DNA of 64,000 bases from Actinomadura rubteroloni. Its GTDB lineage: Bacteria > Actinomycetota > Actinomycetes > Streptosporangiales > Streptosporangiaceae. Location of the stretch: the NCBI RefSeq assembly GCF_002911665.1, contig NZ_MTBP01000001.1, forward strand, positions 1,426,001-1,490,000, given 5' to 3'. The translations under genes were made by a program, and so were the position numbers. Of the stretch, positions 60,181 to 64,000 are shown one piece after another (the first letter of the stretch is position 1; every line of letters starts with the position of its first letter). Under the pieces are notes generated by a model, which was not told the origin of the DNA, searched no databases, and was given only the letters and a program-made list of their open reading frames with translations.

Positions 60181-61548
60181 ATGACCGTGGCCGTGATCGT
60201 CGCGACCGCGCGGGACGCCGACCCGGCCGCGCTGACCGGCCTGGTGGACGCCCTCGCCGACAGGCTCGCCGCCCTCAACGTACCGGACCAGCGCGTCCTG
60301 GCCCGTCCGGACGTCGCACCCGCGCTGCGCGCCGTCGGCCGGGCGGTGACCGAGTGTGCCGGCGAGACCGCCGTCCTGCGGGAGATCGCGCGGCTGGCGC
60401 GGACGGCGCGCGACGGGCTCGCGGTGCTGCCCGGCGACCTCGCGACGGGCGGCGAGGTGCTGGCCCGGCTGCTGGCGGCGCGGGGCGCGGGCGCGCTGAC
60501 CGTCCCGCCCGGCGACGGGACGGTCCCGGTCCGCACGAGCGCGGGCCTCGTGGTCGCGGCGGGCTCGGCGACGCACCGCGTGACGGCCCCCGACGGCGGC
60601 TTCCCCGGCGCGCTGTACGTCTCCGGCGACCGGACGGGCTTCCTCGCCGTCCTCGCCGACCGCATCGCGGGGCTCGTGGACGACGGCGTGCTGCGCGTCC
60701 AGGACCCGGTTCCGCTGCTGCTCGTGGGGCTCGTCCGGGCGGGGGAGCCGGTGACCGCGTGCCGGGCGGGCGCGCTGCCCTGCCTGCGCCCGCGCACCGG
60801 GGACGCGGCGGACGCGGCGCTGCGGGCCGTCGCCGCCGCCGACGAGGACGCCGCCCGGCTCGCCGCCGCAGTCCGCCGCGACGACGGGTCGCTGCCCGCC
60901 CGCGCGGTCGGCGCGGTCAGCCCGCGCTTCGTCCGGTGGGCGGCCGGACGGGACCTGACGCCGCACGCCGTCACGGCCATGTCGGCGGTCGCGGCGGCGC
61001 TGGCCGCGCTCTGGTTCTCCGGCGGCGACCGCGCCGGGCTCGTCGTCGGCGGCGCGCTGCTGCTCGTCGCGTTCGCGCTGGACTGCGCGGACGGCCAGCT
61101 CGCCCGCTACACCGGCACCGCCACGCCGTTCGGCGCCTGGCTGGACGCCACGGCCGACCGGGGCAAGGAGGCCCTCGCCTACGCGGGCCTGGCGGCCGGC
61201 GCCGCCGACGCCGGGGTGTGGCGGCTCGCGGTGGCCGCGCTGGTCCTGCCCGCCGTCCGGGACCTGATCTCCGTCCGCGCGCCGCGCGGCCCTCGCGCGC
61301 GGTCGATCGTGGACCCGTTCGACGCGAGCGTCCCCGAGCCTGGCGGGGACTGGCTGCGGCGGCTGATCGTCCTGCCGTCGGGGGAGCGGTTCGTGCTGGT
61401 CGCGGTGCTCGCGGCGGCGACGGACGCGCGCCGCGCGCTCGCGGTGCTGGTCGCCTGGAACGCCGTCGCGGCGGGCTACGCGCTCGCAGCGCGGCTCCTC
61501 CGCTCCGCGCCCCGCCGCCCGTCCACCGCACGGATGGCCGTCCGATGA
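60181..61548 (+). CDS. CDP-alcohol phosphotransferase with N-terminal NTP-transferase-like region
   Basis: 455 residues. Residues 250-455 are the membrane enzyme: DCADGQLARYTGTATPFGAWLDATAD holds the full D-G-x2-A-R-x8-G-x3-D-x3-D signature, followed by five or six helices. Residues 1-220 open TVAVIVATARDADPAALTGLVDALADRL and look like a nucleotidyltransferase fold without a clear GGxGxR loop. It would transfer a phosphoalcohol from a CDP-alcohol to a second alcohol. The layout recalls the archaeal IPCT-DIPPS fusion. Coupled to the next gene (ATGA). Confidence 0.88.
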   Translation: MTVAVIVATARDADPAALTGLVDALADRLAALNVPDQRVLARPDVAPALRAVGRAVTECAGETAVLREIARLARTARDGLAVLPGDLATGGEVLARLLAARGAGALTVPPGDGTVPVRTSAGLVVAAGSATHRVTAPDGGFPGALYVSGDRTGFLAVLADRIAGLVDDGVLRVQDPVPLLLVGLVRAGEPVTACRAGALPCLRPRTGDAADAALRAVAAADEDAARLAAAVRRDDGSLPARAVGAVSPRFVRWAAGRDLTPHAVTAMSAVAAALAALWFSGGDRAGLVVGGALLLVAFALDCADGQLARYTGTATPFGAWLDATADRGKEALAYAGLAAGAADAGVWRLAVAALVLPAVRDLISVRAPRGPRARSIVDPFDASVPEPGGDWLRRLIVLPSGERFVLVAVLAAATDARRALAVLVAWNAVAAGYALAARLLRSAPRRPSTARMAVR

Positions 61549-62174
61549 CCGCCCCCGCCGCCGTGACCGCTGCCGCGCCTGGTGTGGTGTCGCGGGAGCG
61601 GGACGACGGGTTGCTCTGCCGGGCGCTCGGGCATGCGGCGCGCGGGCAGATCCCGCCGCTGCCCGGTGCGCTCGTCGCGCTGGCCGCGACGGCGGTGCTG
61701 CTCGCCGCCGGGATCGGGGCCGAGCACGGGGTCGCGCTGTTCGCGCCCGTCGTCGTCCTGCTGCTCACCGGCCCGGCGGCCGGGCATGCCCATGATGGGC
61801 GCATCGACTGGCTTGTCCCGCCCATCGTGCGCGCGATCGAGTATGGTTACCTCGCTGTCCTGGGGTTCGCACAGGGCGTTCGGCCGCCGTTCATCTTCGT
61901 GCTGCTCGCCGTGCTCGCGTTCCACCACCACGACATCGTGTACCGCGCCCGCCAGGGGCTCCGGACGCCGGAGCGGGCCGTCCTCGCCGGACTCGGCTGG
62001 GAGGGCCGGATGCTCGCGGCGGCCTTCGCGGGCCTCTTCGGACATCTTCCGTTCGCGTACGCTTCCCTCGCCGTCTACCTTGGCGTGGTGTTCGCCGTCG
62101 CGAGCGTCCGCACCTGGGCGCGGACCGGTCGCGGCGACGGCGTGACGATCGACCGGGAGGAAGGGAAAGCATGA
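61545..62174 (+). CDS. Small multi-helix membrane protein (DUF5941-like)
   Basis: 209 residues. ATG at 61545 overlaps the preceding stop. Hydrophobic segments: ALVALAATAVLLAAGIGAE, GVALFAPVVVLLLTG, IVRAIEYGYLAVLGFAQG, FIFVLLAVLAFHHHDIVYRAR and a last pair near 175-200. FHHHDIVYR and LGWEGRMLAAAFAG recall DUF5941 proteins, which in Streptomyces I believe are fused to the phosphotransferase. It may be a partner of that enzyme. Its TGA overlaps the start of the next gene. Confidence 0.65.
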   Translation: MTAPAAVTAAAPGVVSRERDDGLLCRALGHAARGQIPPLPGALVALAATAVLLAAGIGAEHGVALFAPVVVLLLTGPAAGHAHDGRIDWLVPPIVRAIEYGYLAVLGFAQGVRPPFIFVLLAVLAFHHHDIVYRARQGLRTPERAVLAGLGWEGRMLAAAFAGLFGHLPFAYASLAVYLGVVFAVASVRTWARTGRGDGVTIDREEGKA

Positions 62175-62902
62175 TCGGGATGGTGCTGGCGGCGGGAGCC
62201 GGCCGCAGACTACGGCCCTACACCGACACGCTCCCGAAGGCGCTCGTGCCGGTCGACGGCGACACCACCATCCTCGACATCGCCCTCGGCAACCTGTCCG
62301 CGGTCGGTCTCACCGAGATCGTGATCGTCGTCGGGTACTGCGCGCAGGCCGTCGAGGAGCGCAAGGCGGCGCTGGAGGAGCGCTACGGCGTGTCCATCAC
62401 GCTCGTCCACAACGACAAGGCCGAGGAGTGGAACAACGCCTACTCCATGTGGCTCGCCCGGGAGTACTTCGCCGAGGGCGTCCTCATGGTGAACGGCGAC
62501 ACCGTCCACCCGGTCGGCGTCGAGAAGACCCTGCTCGCCAACCGCGGCCCGGACATCCTGCTCGCGGTGGACGACGTCAAGAAGCTCGCCGACGAGGAGA
62601 TGAAGGTCATCCTCGACGGCGCCGGCCACCTGAGCCGGATCACCAAGCTCATGGACCCGGCGGACGCGGCCGGCGAGTACATCGGCGCCACGCTCATCGA
62701 GCCCGGCGCCGCCGAGGCCCTCGCCGACGCCCTCAAGGCGACGTGGGAGGCCGACCCCGACCAGTACTACGAGGACGGCTACCAGGTCTACGTCGGCCGG
62801 GGCGCGAAGATCGCCGTCGCGCCCATCGGGGACGTGGCGTGGGTCGAGGTCGACAACCACGACGACCTGGCGAAGGCCCGCACGATCGCGAAGACCTACT
62901 GA
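62171..62902 (+). CDS. LicC/GlmU-type nucleotidyltransferase (probably cytidylyl- or NDP-forming)
   Basis: 243 residues. MIGMVLAAGAGRRLRPYTDTLPKALVPVDGD is the NTP-binding start (GxGxR...PK), VMVNGDTVHPVG carries the metal Asp (GD), and a late VEVDNHDDLAKA the second. Best resemblance is to phosphocholine cytidylyltransferase LicC and related small NTP transferases. It activates an alcohol phosphate with a nucleotide. Start overlaps the DUF5941-like gene, so three genes are coupled. Confidence 0.88.
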   Translation: MIGMVLAAGAGRRLRPYTDTLPKALVPVDGDTTILDIALGNLSAVGLTEIVIVVGYCAQAVEERKAALEERYGVSITLVHNDKAEEWNNAYSMWLAREYFAEGVLMVNGDTVHPVGVEKTLLANRGPDILLAVDDVKKLADEEMKVILDGAGHLSRITKLMDPADAAGEYIGATLIEPGAAEALADALKATWEADPDQYYEDGYQVYVGRGAKIAVAPIGDVAWVEVDNHDDLAKARTIAKTY

Positions 62903-62907
62903 CCCGC

Positions 62908-62933
62908 GTCCGGGGCGCCGCCGCGTCCCGGAC
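62908..62933 (+). other. Hairpin between the nucleotidyltransferase and dehydrogenase genes
   Basis: GTCCGGG (62908-62914) and CCCGGAC (62927-62933) form a perfect 7-bp stem with a 12-base loop. It may attenuate the operon or be chance. Confidence 0.3.
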
Positions 62934-62980
62934 CGGACCGCACGGACGACGTTCCCGGCCGCGCGCCGAGAGGGAGGCCC

Positions 62981-64000
62981 ATGCCCCTGCTGACACGGAT
63001 GCTCACCGCGCCGCTGTCCATCGACGTCCGGCGCGGCGCCGTGGTCGGCCTCGGTGAGCTGCTCGCCGACCGCCGCATCGCCACCGAGGGCCGCGTCGCC
63101 ATCGCGGTCGGCCCCGGCCAGGGCGAGAAGATCGCCGACGACGTTCGCGCGTCGCTCTCCACCTGCGAGGTCTTCCAGGTGGAGAGCGGGACGGTCGACG
63201 CGGCCGTCGCGCTCGGCTCCAAGCTGCGCGCCGGGTCGTACGAGGCCGTCGTCGGGATCGGCGGCGGGCGCACCATCGACGCCACCAAGTACGCCGCGAC
63301 CCTGTCGGGCATCCCGATGGTGTCGGTCGCGACGAACCTGTCCCACGACGGGATCTGCTCGCCGGTCGCGTCCCTCACCCACGAGAAGGGCAAGGGGTCG
63401 TTCGGCGTCGTCATGCCGCTCGCGATGGTCGTGGACCTCGACTACGTCCACGCGGCGCCGCCCCGGCTCGTCCGGGCCGGGATCGGGGACGTCGTCAGCA
63501 ACCTGTCCGCCGTGGAGGACTGGCTGCTCGCGGCCGAGAACGTGGGCGAGCAGATCGACCGGATGGCGCTGACCGTCGCGCGGACCGCCGCCGAGGCGCT
63601 GCTGCACCAGCCCGGGACCATCGACTCCGACCGCTTCCTGACCGTCCTCGCCGAGGGCCTGGTCCTGTCGGGGCTGGCGATGTCGTTCGCGGGCGACTCG
63701 CGGCCCGCGTCCGGCGGCGACCACGAGATCCTGCACGCGATCGACCGGCTCTACCCCGGCACGGCCAACCACGGCGAGCTGGCGGGGATCGGCGCGGCGT
63801 TCTGCTACCACCTGCGCGCGACGCACCTCGGCGACGGCGCGGACCGCCTCGCCGACATCATCGCCTGCCTGGACCGGCACGGCCTGCCGAAGCTGCCCGA
63901 GGACGTCGGCCTCACCGCCGAGGAGTTCACGGCGGCCGTCCGGTACGCCCCGCGCACCCGCCCCGGCCGCTATACGATCTTGGAGCATCTCGACCTCGAC
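62981..64000 (+). CDS. sn-Glycerol-1-phosphate dehydrogenase-like enzyme, partial (cut at right edge)
   Basis: 340 residues in the window, start ATG at 62981 behind GAGGGAGG. VVGIGGGRTIDATKYAA is the NAD(P)-binding GGGxxxD motif, and MVSVATNLSHDGICSPVASLTH is the signature of G1P dehydrogenase (EgsA/AraM). Metal ligands are the Asp in GIGDVVSN, the His in SGGDHEILHAID and the His in ANHGELAGIG. It would reduce dihydroxyacetone phosphate to glycerol 1-phosphate, the archaeal enantiomer also used by a few bacteria. The C-terminus lies beyond 64000. Confidence 0.88.
   Translation, partial: MPLLTRMLTAPLSIDVRRGAVVGLGELLADRRIATEGRVAIAVGPGQGEKIADDVRASLSTCEVFQVESGTVDAAVALGSKLRAGSYEAVVGIGGGRTIDATKYAATLSGIPMVSVATNLSHDGICSPVASLTHEKGKGSFGVVMPLAMVVDLDYVHAAPPRLVRAGIGDVVSNLSAVEDWLLAAENVGEQIDRMALTVARTAAEALLHQPGTIDSDRFLTVLAEGLVLSGLAMSFAGDSRPASGGDHEILHAIDRLYPGTANHGELAGIGAAFCYHLRATHLGDGADRLADIIACLDRHGLPKLPEDVGLTAEEFTAAVRYAPRTRPGRYTILEHLDLD

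Overview
The window is chromosomal DNA of a very GC-rich actinomycete. Codons end almost always in G or C, many genes start with GTG, and neighbouring genes often overlap by four bases. The gene content (XPB-type helicase with its partner, IdeR, DUF3027 and DUF2530 proteins, a SpoIIE phosphatase with PAS and GAF domains, a LytR-CpsA-Psr protein, a large LuxR ATPase) fits a filamentous actinobacterium. A member of the Thermomonosporaceae such as Actinomadura is my inference, not something the sequence proves. I saw no rRNA or tRNA gene, CRISPR array, insertion sequence or prophage. Almost all of the DNA is coding.

Layout. 0-8 kb: partial NAD-dependent epimerase, an HTH/Clp-N protein with twin palindromes at its start, a YceI protein, the XPB helicase and its helicase-associated partner, and a TetR gene. 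8-20 kb: HAD phosphatase, cold-shock protein, DUF3027, a sacsin/HSP90-like ATPase, DUF2530, a MarR/MFS pair, an RNA 2',3'-cyclic phosphodiesterase, a membrane protein with PH-like modules, and serC. 20-28 kb: a 945-residue membrane receptor-like protein, a tandem repeat tract, citrate synthase, pdxH, a second MFS pump and ideR. 28-37 kb: SpoIIE-type phosphatase, small membrane proteins, a DHA2 pump fused to a winged-helix-like domain, a thiolase, an IclR regulator and a methyltransferase. 37-44 kb: a giant LuxR ATPase, an amidohydrolase, a stand-alone adenylation enzyme and a degenerate NarL-type regulator.

44-58 kb: birA, an adenylate cyclase, bacterioferritin and its ferredoxin with an iron box, a two-component system, GtrA, purK-purE, a CoA-binding protein, UDP-glucose dehydrogenase, acyl-CoA dehydrogenase, an LCP protein and an ExoA-like glycosyltransferase. 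From memory, the birA-gtrA-purK-purE-fadE-cpsA backbone matches the order in Mycobacterium tuberculosis, with local insertions.

58-64 kb: a glycerophosphodiesterase, an IspD-like cytidylyltransferase, a CDP-alcohol phosphotransferase with an N-terminal NTP-transferase-like region, a small membrane protein, a LicC-like nucleotidyltransferase and a glycerol-1-phosphate dehydrogenase-like enzyme cut by the right edge. These could make a CDP-activated polyol and attach it to a lipid or glycopolymer. With the 945-residue receptor, this cluster is the most interesting part of the window.

Regulatory links are visible: the iron box before bfd is a likely IdeR target, and IdeR is encoded 19 kb away. 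Several regulators (HTH/Clp-N, TetR, MarR) carry inverted repeats at their own starts, which suggests autoregulation.
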